A program made the position numbers and the translations under genes. The notes below the pieces were generated by a model that made no database searches, was not told the DNA's origin, and saw nothing but the letters and a program-made list of their open reading frames with translations. DNA of 34,950 nucleotides from a bacterium (GTDB lineage Bacteria > Sumerlaeota > Sumerlaeia > MVZB01), in assembly GCA_021372575.1 (NCBI GenBank), contig JAJFUE010000067.1, positions 1 through 34,950 on the forward strand. The letters run 5' to 3'. Numbering within the stretch: position 1 is the stretch's first letter; every line of letters starts with the position of its first letter. Positions 25,645-32,402 of the stretch are shown here, one piece after another.

Positions 25645-26472
25645 CTATTTTGGGAGTTTCGCTTCGAACTCGGCTTTGCGGCGGTCGTTTTCGAACTGGG
25701 GCTGTTTGCCGGCGATCATTTCTTTCAGCGCGGCCAGTTCGGTGCGCGAGAACGTCGCGCCCTGCAGCACGTGTTCCTCAAAAGCGTCATACGCGGCCGG
25801 CGCGACGGCCTTCGCGCACTTGGCCATCGCCTCGGCATAGACGCGGATTTCGTATTGCGCGTGCTCGTCGAGCCGCAGCTTGATGAAGTGGAACAGGTTG
25901 TGCAGGTCGATCTGCCAATACCACTCGGTGTAAAGCGAAAGGGGCAAATTGATGCGCGCGACTTCGCGGGCGATGCCGGCCGAGATCATCGATTCGTAAT
26001 TGCGATACACCTGCGCCTGATCGCCGACCATCGTCTCTGTGACTTCGCGCGCGAGCTCGGGTGTGACGGACGCTTCGTCGCGTCCCTGGCGGTTGGTCTG
26101 GCTTTGCATGCGCACCTGGTCGGGCTCGGGGACGTAGAACTCGTCCTTCATGACCGAGTAGCGGCCGGAGATTTCGTTCAGCCGCGCCGTGCGGTGGCGC
26201 ACCCACTGGCGCGCAACGAAGATCGGCATCTTCGTGTGGAACGTCAGGATCACCTGCTCGAACGGCGAGGTGTGGCCGTGGCGCATGAGGTAGTTGATCA
26301 GGCCGCTGTCCTCGCGGTGCGTCTTGGTGCCTTCGCCGTAGGAGACGCGCGCCGCCTGCACGATCCTCTGGTCGCCGCCAAGGTAATCGACGAGCCTCAC
26401 GAACCCGTGATCCAGGACCTTGATTTCCTGGTCGAGCAGCGCCTCGGCTTCGGGAACGACTGTATGAGCCAT
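25645..26472 (-). CDS. thyX: Flavin-dependent thymidylate synthase
   Basis: A 275-residue FAD enzyme that methylates dUMP to dTMP with methylenetetrahydrofolate and NADPH, unrelated to ThyA. The signature RHR-x7-S is present as RHRTARLNEIS (R92-S102), preceded by HGHTSPFEQV and MPIFVARQWVRHR. C-terminal YEWYWQIDLHNLFHFIKLR-like residues and the helix-rich end fit the family. The start at 26472 is fixed by GGAGGGG six bases upstream. Frames extending further upstream only translate the 7-bp leader repeat and were rejected. No thyA is in the window. Confidence 0.96.
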   Translation of the reverse strand: MAHTVVPEAEALLDQEIKVLDHGFVRLVDYLGGDQRIVQAARVSYGEGTKTHREDSGLINYLMRHGHTSPFEQVILTFHTKMPIFVARQWVRHRTARLNEISGRYSVMKDEFYVPEPDQVRMQSQTNRQGRDEASVTPELAREVTETMVGDQAQVYRNYESMISAGIAREVARINLPLSLYTEWYWQIDLHNLFHFIKLRLDEHAQYEIRVYAEAMAKCAKAVAPAAYDAFEEHVLQGATFSRTELAALKEMIAGKQPQFENDRRKAEFEAKLPK

Positions 26473-26488
26473 TTGAACCCCTCCGGGG

Positions 26489-26545
26489 GAAATTCGAAAT
26501 CCGAAATTCGAAATCCGAAACAAATTCAAAATTCGAAATCTTAAT
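26489..26545. repeat. 7-bp quasi-tandem repeat in the thyX leader
   Basis: Alternating 7-bp units GAAATTC and GAAATCC, with decayed variants farther out, lie directly upstream of the thyX ribosome-binding site on the minus strand. The array is strongly AT-rich compared with both flanking genes. Confidence 0.75.
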
Positions 26546-26585
26546 CAAATCCAAAAATAAAAAAATCAATCCTACAATCGCTGAC

Positions 26586-26601
26586 TCCGCCTGAAGGCGG
26601 G
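26586..26601. repeat. TGAA-loop hairpin CCGCC/GGCGG
   Basis: A 5-bp GC stem with a TGAA loop lies between thyX and the end of cinA. It is the same loop type as the hairpins at 12241-12331 and 25444-25461. Confidence 0.6.
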
Positions 26602-26642
26602 ACTACGAACCGAAACAAATCATAGAGACTTAAAATAAAATC

Positions 26643-27920
26643 TCAATCAGCAATCGCGAGCAGGCCGCGGCGGAGGAGGTTGAGGGCGGCGATGGTCGCC
26701 TGCGAACGGACCACCGCGCGCGCGCCCAGGAACTGCCGCCGCTCGGTCTTGACGGAGCCGTCGGGGCCGGCGATGCCGAAAAAGACCAGTCCGACGGGCT
26801 TTTCGTCCGAGCCGCCGCCGGGGCCGGCGATGCCGGTGATCGAAACCGCCCAGTCGGCGCCCGAGGCTTTGCGCGCCCCCGCGGCCATCGCCCCGGCGAC
26901 CTCGGCGCTGACCGCGCCGAAGCGGGCGAGAAGCTCCTCGCTCACGCCGAGCCGGGCGTGCTTGGCCTCGTTGGCGTAGGTCACGAACCCCTCGACGAAG
27001 TAGTCGGACGATCCCGCCGACTCGGTGAGTCGCGCGGCGAGCAGGCCGGCCGTGCACGACTCGGCGACGGCGACCGTTTGGCCTTTTTGCCGAAGAAGGG
27101 CCCCGACGGCGTCCTCGAGCGTTGTCGCGTTCTCGCCGAAAACGTGCCGCGCGCCGACGAGTTCGACGATGCGCGCGCGCCATTCGTTCTCCATCGCGAC
27201 CGACTCGGCGTCGTCGCGGCCGAAGAACGTCATGCGGACATCGACCAGGCCCGGCTTGGCCAGCAGGGCGAACGTCATGCGCGGGTCACGCTCGAAGAAA
27301 TCGGCGACGAGGTCGTTGATCGAGGACTCGCCGAGGCCGACGGTGTGCAGCGTGAGCGTGCGCGGGCGGCCGAGCCCATGCGCGAAATCGTCGATGATGA
27401 GCTGCCGCGCCGACTCGAACATCGGCCGCATTTCGTGCGGCGGGCCGGGCAGGGCCAGCACGCCGGCGCGGACGCTACCGCCCGGATGCATGTAGAAACC
27501 GGGCGCCGTGCCGTGATCGTTTTGCAGAATGATGCCGCCCCGGGGAACATAAGCCTGGACGTCGTTGCTCGGCGGCATGGGGCGGCCCCAGGCCTGGAAG
27601 CGCTTCTTCATGCGTTCGAGCGCTTCGTCATTTTTTTCGAGCGGCGCGCCCCACACTTCGGCGATGAGGTTGCGGTTGAGGTCGTCGCCGGTCGGCCCGA
27701 GCCCGCCGGTCGTGATGAGCAGATCGCACTTGGTCGCGGCCTCGATGAGCGCCTCGCGCAGCAGGTCGCCGCGGTCGGGCAGCGCCATGTGGCGCGCCGT
27801 CGCGAGGCCCAGTTCGAGCAGGCTCAGGCTCAGCCACGGCGAATTGCTGTCAATCCCCGCGCCCTGCAGGATCTCCGTCCCGGTCGAAAAAATCCAGATC
27901 GTGGGATTTTCATTTGCCAT
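26643..27920 (-). CDS. cinA: CinA-like nicotinamide-nucleotide amidohydrolase
   Basis: A 425-residue two-domain protein. The N-terminal MoaB/MogA-like domain (about 5-170) has TGTEILQG, LLITTGGLGPTGDDLNR at 67-83 and LALPGPPHEM at 155-164; in CinA it acts as a pyrophosphatase-like domain on ADP-ribose. The C-terminal PncC domain (about 265-420) has AESCTAGLLAARLTE with nucleophile S288, and SITGIAGPGGGSDEKPVG. It deamidates nicotinamide mononucleotide for NAD salvage. Both active sites look intact. The leader carries the 6-bp GATTAC/GAGCAC repeat 18 bases before the ATG, and I see no strong Shine-Dalgarno sequence. Confidence 0.94.
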   Translation of the reverse strand: MANENPTIWIFSTGTEILQGAGIDSNSPWLSLSLLELGLATARHMALPDRGDLLREALIEAATKCDLLITTGGLGPTGDDLNRNLIAEVWGAPLEKNDEALERMKKRFQAWGRPMPPSNDVQAYVPRGGIILQNDHGTAPGFYMHPGGSVRAGVLALPGPPHEMRPMFESARQLIIDDFAHGLGRPRTLTLHTVGLGESSINDLVADFFERDPRMTFALLAKPGLVDVRMTFFGRDDAESVAMENEWRARIVELVGARHVFGENATTLEDAVGALLRQKGQTVAVAESCTAGLLAARLTESAGSSDYFVEGFVTYANEAKHARLGVSEELLARFGAVSAEVAGAMAAGARKASGADWAVSITGIAGPGGGSDEKPVGLVFFGIAGPDGSVKTERRQFLGARAVVRSQATIAALNLLRRGLLAIAD

Positions 27921-27938
27921 GAATATTCAAGCAATCCA

Positions 27939-27972
27939 TCGTGCTCGTGCTCATGCTCGTAATCGTAATCGA
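27939..27972. repeat. 6-bp quasi-tandem repeat in the cinA leader
   Basis: Read on the cinA strand, units of GATTAC are followed by units of GAGCAC (one varied to GAGCAT). The same succession of units, in the same orientation relative to the gene, precedes flgG at 34510-34569. Confidence 0.8.
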
Positions 27973-28000
27973 AAACCGTTCGCGAGCCTGTTCCTTGTGA

Positions 28001-29023
28001 TTACGGATTCGCCTTCTTGGCCGTCTTGCTGTTCTGGGTATTCATCATGCCCTTGAGGTCGCCGATCGGGATCGCCTGCGGTGCCGCGGGCGCCGGTTCG
28101 TTCATGGCGCCGCCGCCGTTCGACATCGCCTCGGGCGGCGCGATCGCGGCCTCTTCGAGCAGCTTGCTGACGGTGACGAATTCATAACCATGGGCGCGGA
28201 TATCGGAAATGATGCGCGGCAGCGCCTCGAGCGTGTGCGCCTTGATCTCGTGCATGAGGATGATCGCGCCCGGGTGAAGCTGTTTCATCACGGCCGCGTG
28301 GACCGACTCGGCGCTGGCCTTGGCCGTCCAGTCGCGCGTATCGATCGACCAGTTGACCAGCACGAACTGGTTTTGCTGTCCGATCTCGCGCTCGGCCCGG
28401 GTGATCGCGCCGTAGGGCGGCCGGTAAAGATGCGGCCGTTGGCCGGTGATCCCCTGGATGAGCTCGCACTCGCCGGTGATTTCCTTCAGCATCTTTTCAG
28501 TCGTCGTGTGGGCGGGATTCGGGTGCGTCATCGAGTGCAGGCCGATTTCACATCCGGCGTCGGCGGTGTTTTTCACCAGCCCCGGATTTTGCATGACGCT
28601 CGTGCCGATCATGAAGAATGTCGCGGTGGCTTTTTCCTTCTGGAGCGTCTCGACAAAGCGCTGGTTGTAGGCGGCGCTGGGGCCGTCGTCGAACGTCAGC
28701 GCGACCAGCTTGGCCGACTTGGGCCCGTTGTTGAAAACGGTCCCGTAATACTTTTCGATTTTGACTTCGCCTGCCGGCGCGGCGGGCGTCGCCGTGGCCG
28801 CGGGCGTCGCCGTTGTGGCCGGCGCGATGATCACGGGCGTTTGCGTCGGCGTCGGCAGGGCGGGGGTGGGTTTATCGATGGATTTCGCCGAGGGCGGCGC
28901 GGCGTCGGCCGTTTGCGCCATGATCGACGCGACGCTCGAGGCCGACCCGACCTTCATCCCCGCAATAAACGCCGCCACGATCAACAACGCGGCCAGCCCA
29001 AGTAACCAACTCCATTTCGACAT
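28001..29023 (-). CDS. Membrane-anchored polysaccharide deacetylase (CE4/NodB)
   Basis: A 340-residue protein with one N-terminal membrane anchor (about 5-22), a Pro/Thr/Ala-rich linker (about 42-85) and a NodB-type deacetylase domain (about 104-300). The five CE4 motifs are visible: TFDDG (110-114), HSMTH (163-167, metal-binding histidines), RPPYG (201-205), DTRDW (228-232) and LMHE (H258). The enzyme should remove N-acetyl groups from a surface or wall polysaccharide in the periplasm, by metal-dependent hydrolysis; the substrate could be peptidoglycan or another GlcNAc-containing polymer. The start at 29023 is supported by AAAGGA upstream and by the clean signal anchor. It ends with a low-complexity tail of about 40 residues containing NGGGAMNEPAPAAPQ. 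It lies 39 bases after prfB on the same strand. Confidence 0.92.
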   Translation of the reverse strand: MSKWSWLLGLAALLIVAAFIAGMKVGSASSVASIMAQTADAAPPSAKSIDKPTPALPTPTQTPVIIAPATTATPAATATPAAPAGEVKIEKYYGTVFNNGPKSAKLVALTFDDGPSAAYNQRFVETLQKEKATATFFMIGTSVMQNPGLVKNTADAGCEIGLHSMTHPNPAHTTTEKMLKEITGECELIQGITGQRPHLYRPPYGAITRAEREIGQQNQFVLVNWSIDTRDWTAKASAESVHAAVMKQLHPGAIILMHEIKAHTLEALPRIISDIRAHGYEFVTVSKLLEEAAIAPPEAMSNGGGAMNEPAPAAPQAIPIGDLKGMMNTQNSKTAKKANP

Positions 29024-29062
29024 CCGGGAACATCCTTTCACGTTCGCAACCGCTTCGAGAGG

Positions 29063-30217
29063 TTAGTCGATGTCGCCCGCCGCCGGGCCGGGCGATTTGG
29101 CGCCGGGGACCGGCATGCCGGCCGTCCAGCGCAGATATGCTTCAATAAATCCGTCCAGGTCCCCGTCCATGACCACCGGGATGTTGCCGGTTTCGTAACC
29201 GGTGCGGTGATCCTTGACCATCTGGTACGGCTGGAACACGTAGGACCGGATCTGGTTGCCCCAGGAGATGTCGCTCTTCTGGCTCTCCTTGACTGCCATC
29301 TCGGCTTTCTTCTGCTCCTCGTGCAGTTGGTAGAGGCGCGACCGCAGCATCTTCATGGCCTGAGCCTTGTTCTGGTGCTGGCTGCGCTCGTTCTGGCACT
29401 GCACGACGAGCTTGGTCGGAAGATGCGTGATGCGGACCGCGGAGCTGGTCTTGTTGACGTGCTGGCCGCCGGCGCCGCTGGAACGATAGACGTCGATCTT
29501 CAAGTCTTCTTCCTTGATCTCGATCTCGACATTGTCATCGACCTGCGGCCAGCAATAGATGGAGCAGAACGACGTGTGGCGGCGCTTGTTGGCGTCGAAC
29601 GGCGAGATGCGCACGAGCCGGTGAATGCCGCTTTCGCTCTTGAGCTGGCCGTAGGCGTATTCGCCCTTGACGAGCAGCGTCGCGCTGCGGATGCCCGCTT
29701 CCTCGCCTTCGGAGAGTTCGATTTCCTCAAACGTCAGGCCCGAGCGCTCCACCCAGCGCGTGTACATGCGCAGCAGCATCTGCGCCCAGTCGCAGCTTTC
29801 GGTGCCGCCCGCGCCGGCGTGGATGTGCAGGTAGCAGTCGCCGGCGTCGGCGGCCTCTTTCATGAGCGCGCGCGTCTCGAGCGACTCGAGCTTGTGCGCG
29901 AGCTCGGCGGCCTGTTCGCACAGCTGGCGCGTCATCTCCTCGTCGTCGTCGGCCATTTCGGCCAGCTCGATGGCGTCGGCGACTTCCTGGCCCAGCGCGT
30001 CCCACGGCCCGACCTGGCCCTTGAGACGGTTGAGCTGGCGCATGTGTTCCTGCGCCTTCGCGGCATCGTCCCAGAATCCCGGCGCGGCGGCGCGCTGCTC
30101 GGCCTCCACGATCTGCCGGCGCAGGTCGTCGAGCTTCAAATACTGTTTGGCTTCATCGACGCGCTCGCGCACGCGATCGAGTTCGGTCGAGAGATCTTCG
30201 GGGAGGATGGCTGACAT
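29063..30217 (-). CDS. prfB: Peptide chain release factor 2, no frameshift
   Basis: A 384-residue release factor that recognises UAA and UGA. The discriminator SPF is at 205-207 (RISPFDANKRRHTSF), and the peptidyl-tRNA hydrolysis motif GGQ at 250-252 lies in RSSGAGGQHVNKTSSAVRITHLPT. The start at 30217 has GGGAG upstream. Many prfB genes need a programmed +1 frameshift at a UGA near codon 26. Here the equivalent stretch reads QYLKLDD in a single open frame with no UGA, so the autoregulatory frameshift is absent. It is followed by the deacetylase gene. Confidence 0.96.
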   Translation of the reverse strand: MSAILPEDLSTELDRVRERVDEAKQYLKLDDLRRQIVEAEQRAAAPGFWDDAAKAQEHMRQLNRLKGQVGPWDALGQEVADAIELAEMADDDEEMTRQLCEQAAELAHKLESLETRALMKEAADAGDCYLHIHAGAGGTESCDWAQMLLRMYTRWVERSGLTFEEIELSEGEEAGIRSATLLVKGEYAYGQLKSESGIHRLVRISPFDANKRRHTSFCSIYCWPQVDDNVEIEIKEEDLKIDVYRSSGAGGQHVNKTSSAVRITHLPTKLVVQCQNERSQHQNKAQAMKMLRSRLYQLHEEQKKAEMAVKESQKSDISWGNQIRSYVFQPYQMVKDHRTGYETGNIPVVMDGDLDGFIEAYLRWTAGMPVPGAKSPGPAAGDID

Positions 30218-30348
30218 AATGCTCCCGCCGCGGCGCGGCCGAGTGGTGGAGATGCAGGGCCGGCGCATCGGCGCACGCCCAATACATGCTACCGGAGCGA
30301 GGCCGCAGTTTCAAGCCCGCCGGCTGCCAAAAAACCTCTCCCCAGTAG

Positions 30349-30369
30349 GCCGCGTTTGCCAAACGCGGC
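30349..30369. repeat. Perfect palindrome GCCGCGTTTG/CAAACGCGGC
   Basis: A 10-bp perfect inverted repeat around a single C, upstream of prfB. The motif GCGTTTGCCA inside it is the same as the core of the adjacent 13-bp units. Confidence 0.7.
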
Positions 30370-30377
30370 ATCACATT

Positions 30378-30442
30378 TCCGTTGCCATAAGCGATTGCCG
30401 CACGCGTTTGCCATATGCGGTTGCAATACGCGGTTGTAACAT
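30378..30442. repeat. Five 13-bp quasi-tandem repeats
   Basis: Head-to-tail units of exactly 13 bases: TCCGTTGCCATAA, GCGATTGCCGCAC, GCGTTTGCCATAT, GCGGTTGCAATAC and GCGGTTGTAACAT. The consensus is about GCG-x-TTGCCATAx. The array passes directly into the 28-bp dispersed repeat. Confidence 0.75.
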
Positions 30443-30468
30443 GCAGTAGCCCGAGCGTGAGCGAGGGA
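30441..30468. repeat. 28-bp dispersed repeat, copy 1
   Basis: Twenty-eight bases starting ATGCAGTAGCCCGAGCG and ending GAGCGAGGGA are identical to 34464-34491. The core CCCGAGCGTGAGCGAGGG resembles a dispersed motif I associate with planctomycete genomes. Confidence 0.85.
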
Positions 30469-30656
30469 TTACCTCCGCCAACACATTCACCTCCTGATCT
30501 GTTGTGCCGTGTGTGTTGTGTCCCAGCAATTTCCTTCGTATTTGAGCCCGCTTCAGCGTGTGCATCGTTAGACCCCGGCTTCGTATGTGTTTAGCGTGCG
30601 CAAGCCGATTCCAATTGAAAGGCGTAAAAATTCCGATTCGCCGTGCAAAACACATA

Positions 30657-30672
30657 CCCGGCTTCAGCCGGG
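30657..30672. repeat. Hairpin CCCGGC/GCCGGG with TTCA loop
   Basis: A 6-bp stem whose TTCA loop is the reverse complement of the TGAA loops at 12241-12331. A decayed neighbour with CCGGCTTC and AACCGGCTTCAG lies around 30701-30726. Confidence 0.6.
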
Positions 30673-30779
30673 GTTGCTCGCGCCCCACTCATTTTTCCAG
30701 CCGGCTTCTCGCCAACCGGCTTCAGCCCTCGCACCCCTTCCGCGTCGCGTCTCAGACTTGGGGTTGATTCTTTTTTTTG

Positions 30780-30798
30780 ACCGCGAAGCGGTTCGATC
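30780..30798. repeat. 19-bp palindromic element shared with 25530-25548
   Basis: ACCGCGAAGCGGTTCGATC here is the exact reverse complement of 25530-25548. Both copies are preceded, in this orientation, by a T-rich run, which suggests that the shared element is longer than the exact match. Confidence 0.7.
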
Positions 30799-30949
30799 AT
30801 CCATCTCGTCCATCGTCATCGTTGATCCGCCCCCCTCATAATTGCAATTCCGGCGATCCTCACTTGCAACCGCCTGAAACCTATGCATCAATTCCCATCA
30901 TGACTCCGATTCCGTTTCTCGAAATATACGCCACGACCGGAGATTCAAA

Positions 30950-31498
30950 ATGCCCGAGCCCCAGACCGTGCCCGAACCGCAGCCGCAACCGCAAGCCCCC
31001 GCATGCCGCTGCCCGTCTTCAAGGCTCGTCCCGGGACTGATTCTCGGCCTGATCATCGGGAACCTTCTCGGCTGCGTGATCGGCGCGCGGTATTTGTATT
31101 GGAATCACAATATTCAAATCCCGCTCTCGTTGCTGCCGCCGCACGTGCGAAACTTTGCGGATATCTATGCGCAATCGCTTCCGATCGGCGCGACGAAGCA
31201 GCAGGTGATCGAGAAGCTCGGCGTGGAGCAGGTGACGGTGCTTTCGGGCGATCTGAACGACGAAGCCTGGCGCTGGGCGGACGGATCGACGACACCCGGC
31301 AAGCGCCCTCCCGCCGGTACTGTCGAAGTCTGGCTGATCCCGCAGATGAACGCCGGCCTCAGCGAGTTCATGAGTCTCTGTTTTGATGCCAATCAAAAGC
31401 TGATTTATAAGAGCAGCGGCGATTGGATGCTGGGTTATCCGAAGAATCCCTACAATTATTCGGAAATCGACAAGACCAGGCGCCATGGACAGGAATAG
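30950..31498 (+). CDS. Single-helix membrane protein, SmpA/OmlA-like motif
   Basis: A 182-residue protein with a Pro/Gln-rich N-terminus, one membrane helix (about 25-47, with LGLIIGNLLGCVIG) and an outward domain. CGGAG eight bases before the ATG fixes the start. The segment LPIGATKQQVIEKLGVEQV is like the opening of SmpA/OmlA (BamE-type) domains, which start with G-M-T-K-x-x-V-x-x-x-LG. The rest (TVEVWLIPQ, SLCFDANQKLIYK) would supply the paired strands of that fold. This is a resemblance only; it lacks the lipobox of BamE. The next gene starts two bases after its stop, so the two form an operon. Confidence 0.65.
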   Translation: MPEPQTVPEPQPQPQAPACRCPSSRLVPGLILGLIIGNLLGCVIGARYLYWNHNIQIPLSLLPPHVRNFADIYAQSLPIGATKQQVIEKLGVEQVTVLSGDLNDEAWRWADGSTTPGKRPPAGTVEVWLIPQMNAGLSEFMSLCFDANQKLIYKSSGDWMLGYPKNPYNYSEIDKTRRHGQE

Positions 31499-31500
31499 GG

Positions 31501-32190
31501 ATGCGATCGAATCGATTGACCAGAATTATCGTATTCCTCGCCGGCCTCGCGATCCTGATCGGATCCAACATTTGCATTTGGAGAATGGGATATAAAGCAG
31601 GGTTGAAGTATACGATCGACGTTGGCAGCCTGTTTTCGCTGCTGGAGCTGGTTTTGCTGCCTTGTTTGGTTTTTATGCTGGTGCGAATCGCACGGGACTG
31701 GGGGCGCAAGCCGGTCGGCGGCATGATTTTGCTATTCTTCGTTTTCCTGCTCCCGCAGTTGTTTTTCGATTACGAACAGGCATACGTATTCGGTTCGGCC
31801 AGAGTACGCGCATTTTATTCATCGGATCTGTCGAGGCTTCGCGACACTGAATTGGCGGTCGAACAATATCGCGATCTTCATTCTGTTTACCCGGCTTCGC
31901 TCGAGCAGCTTGTCCCCGCGTTGATGCCGGCCGTTCCGGTTTCGCGCTATGGAAAGAACATGCAGCTCCATTGCGCGCTTGCGAAGGATGCCAATTCCAC
32001 ACGCACGAAATACCTCGTCTGGTCGCCGGGGCCGAACGAAAGGTACGAGATCGAAGCTTGTCCGCAACTGACGGATGCCATCTCAAAATTGGCCGAGGGG
32101 GACATCCCGGAATGGCTCTGCGCACGCGTCTACGACCCGACCAACGGCACACACTCCATAGGCGACGTGATACGGTTCAAACGATGGTGA
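31501..32190 (+). CDS. Three-helix membrane protein with pseudopilin-like tail
   Basis: A 229-residue protein. The start at 31501 has AGGA six bases upstream and lies two bases after the previous stop. Three hydrophobic helices (about 8-27, 38-60 and 70-90) precede a domain with LRDTELAVEQYRDLHSVYP and SLEQLVPALMPAVPVSRYGK, then YLVWSPGPNERYEIEA. This order (a helix giving way to Y-x-x-x-x-x-x-YP-x-x-L, then a P-x-x-x-YG turn and a W/S-x-GP motif) recalls the soluble core of type II secretion pseudopilins such as GspG, but placed behind three helices with no prepilin cleavage site. The function is unknown; the pseudopilin likeness is inference. Confidence 0.65.
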   Translation: MRSNRLTRIIVFLAGLAILIGSNICIWRMGYKAGLKYTIDVGSLFSLLELVLLPCLVFMLVRIARDWGRKPVGGMILLFFVFLLPQLFFDYEQAYVFGSARVRAFYSSDLSRLRDTELAVEQYRDLHSVYPASLEQLVPALMPAVPVSRYGKNMQLHCALAKDANSTRTKYLVWSPGPNERYEIEACPQLTDAISKLAEGDIPEWLCARVYDPTNGTHSIGDVIRFKRW

Positions 32191-32261
32191 ATAAAACAGA
32201 CGCAGGCGCCAACGGATCCGATTGATCCGCGCCTTCAGCGCTCCATGTTTTTTGGTAAATC

Positions 32262-32402
32262 AGTGTCCTGGGGCTGCGCTTCGCTGCGCCCCAGGCTGGG
32301 ATGAATCGCGCCGTTGGCGCGTTGGTTGAGAGCAAATTCGATTTCAAACCGGGTCTCTGACCCGACCGGAACGAGTGATTCCAGAGTCGGGTTAAAGACC
32401 CG
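32262..32402. repeat. Cluster of dispersed palindromes at the sugar kinase 3' end
   Basis: A GGGGC/GCCCC-based hairpin with internal GCGCTTCGC (about 32262-32284), a short GGGTC/GACCC stem (about 32351-32363), and GTCGGGT/ACCCGAC with a TAAAG loop (about 32385-32403) follow each other. The last overlaps the final codons and stop of the minus-strand sugar kinase gene, so the element has probably supplied that gene's present 3' end. Confidence 0.6.

Larger units (their letters stand above)
30218..30949. other. Repeat-rich intergenic region of about 730 bases
   Basis: I find no convincing gene. The region holds several repeats: a perfect 21-base palindrome (30349-30369), a run of five 13-bp quasi-repeats (30378-30442), an exact 28-bp dispersed repeat (30441-30468), a TTCA-loop hairpin (30657-30672) followed by a decayed relative (around 30701-30726), and a 19-bp dispersed palindromic element (30780-30798). 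Short open frames in it mostly translate these repeats. Confidence 0.6.

Noticed and set aside
25621-26544. A 307-residue plus-strand open frame opposite thyX
   Set aside because: Shadow of thyX; its C-terminal end translates the 7-bp repeat and it has no recognisable domain.
30120-30150. A programmed frameshift site in prfB
   Set aside because: TTTGA occurs out of frame only. The coding frame runs through without a UGA stop.
29207-30214. A 335-residue plus-strand open frame opposite prfB
   Set aside because: Antisense of a complete RF2 gene, with low-complexity Leu/Val/Ala/Asp composition.
30558-30841. Several overlapping short open frames on both strands
   Set aside because: They translate dispersed hairpins and repeats, and none has a ribosome-binding site or consistent codon use.
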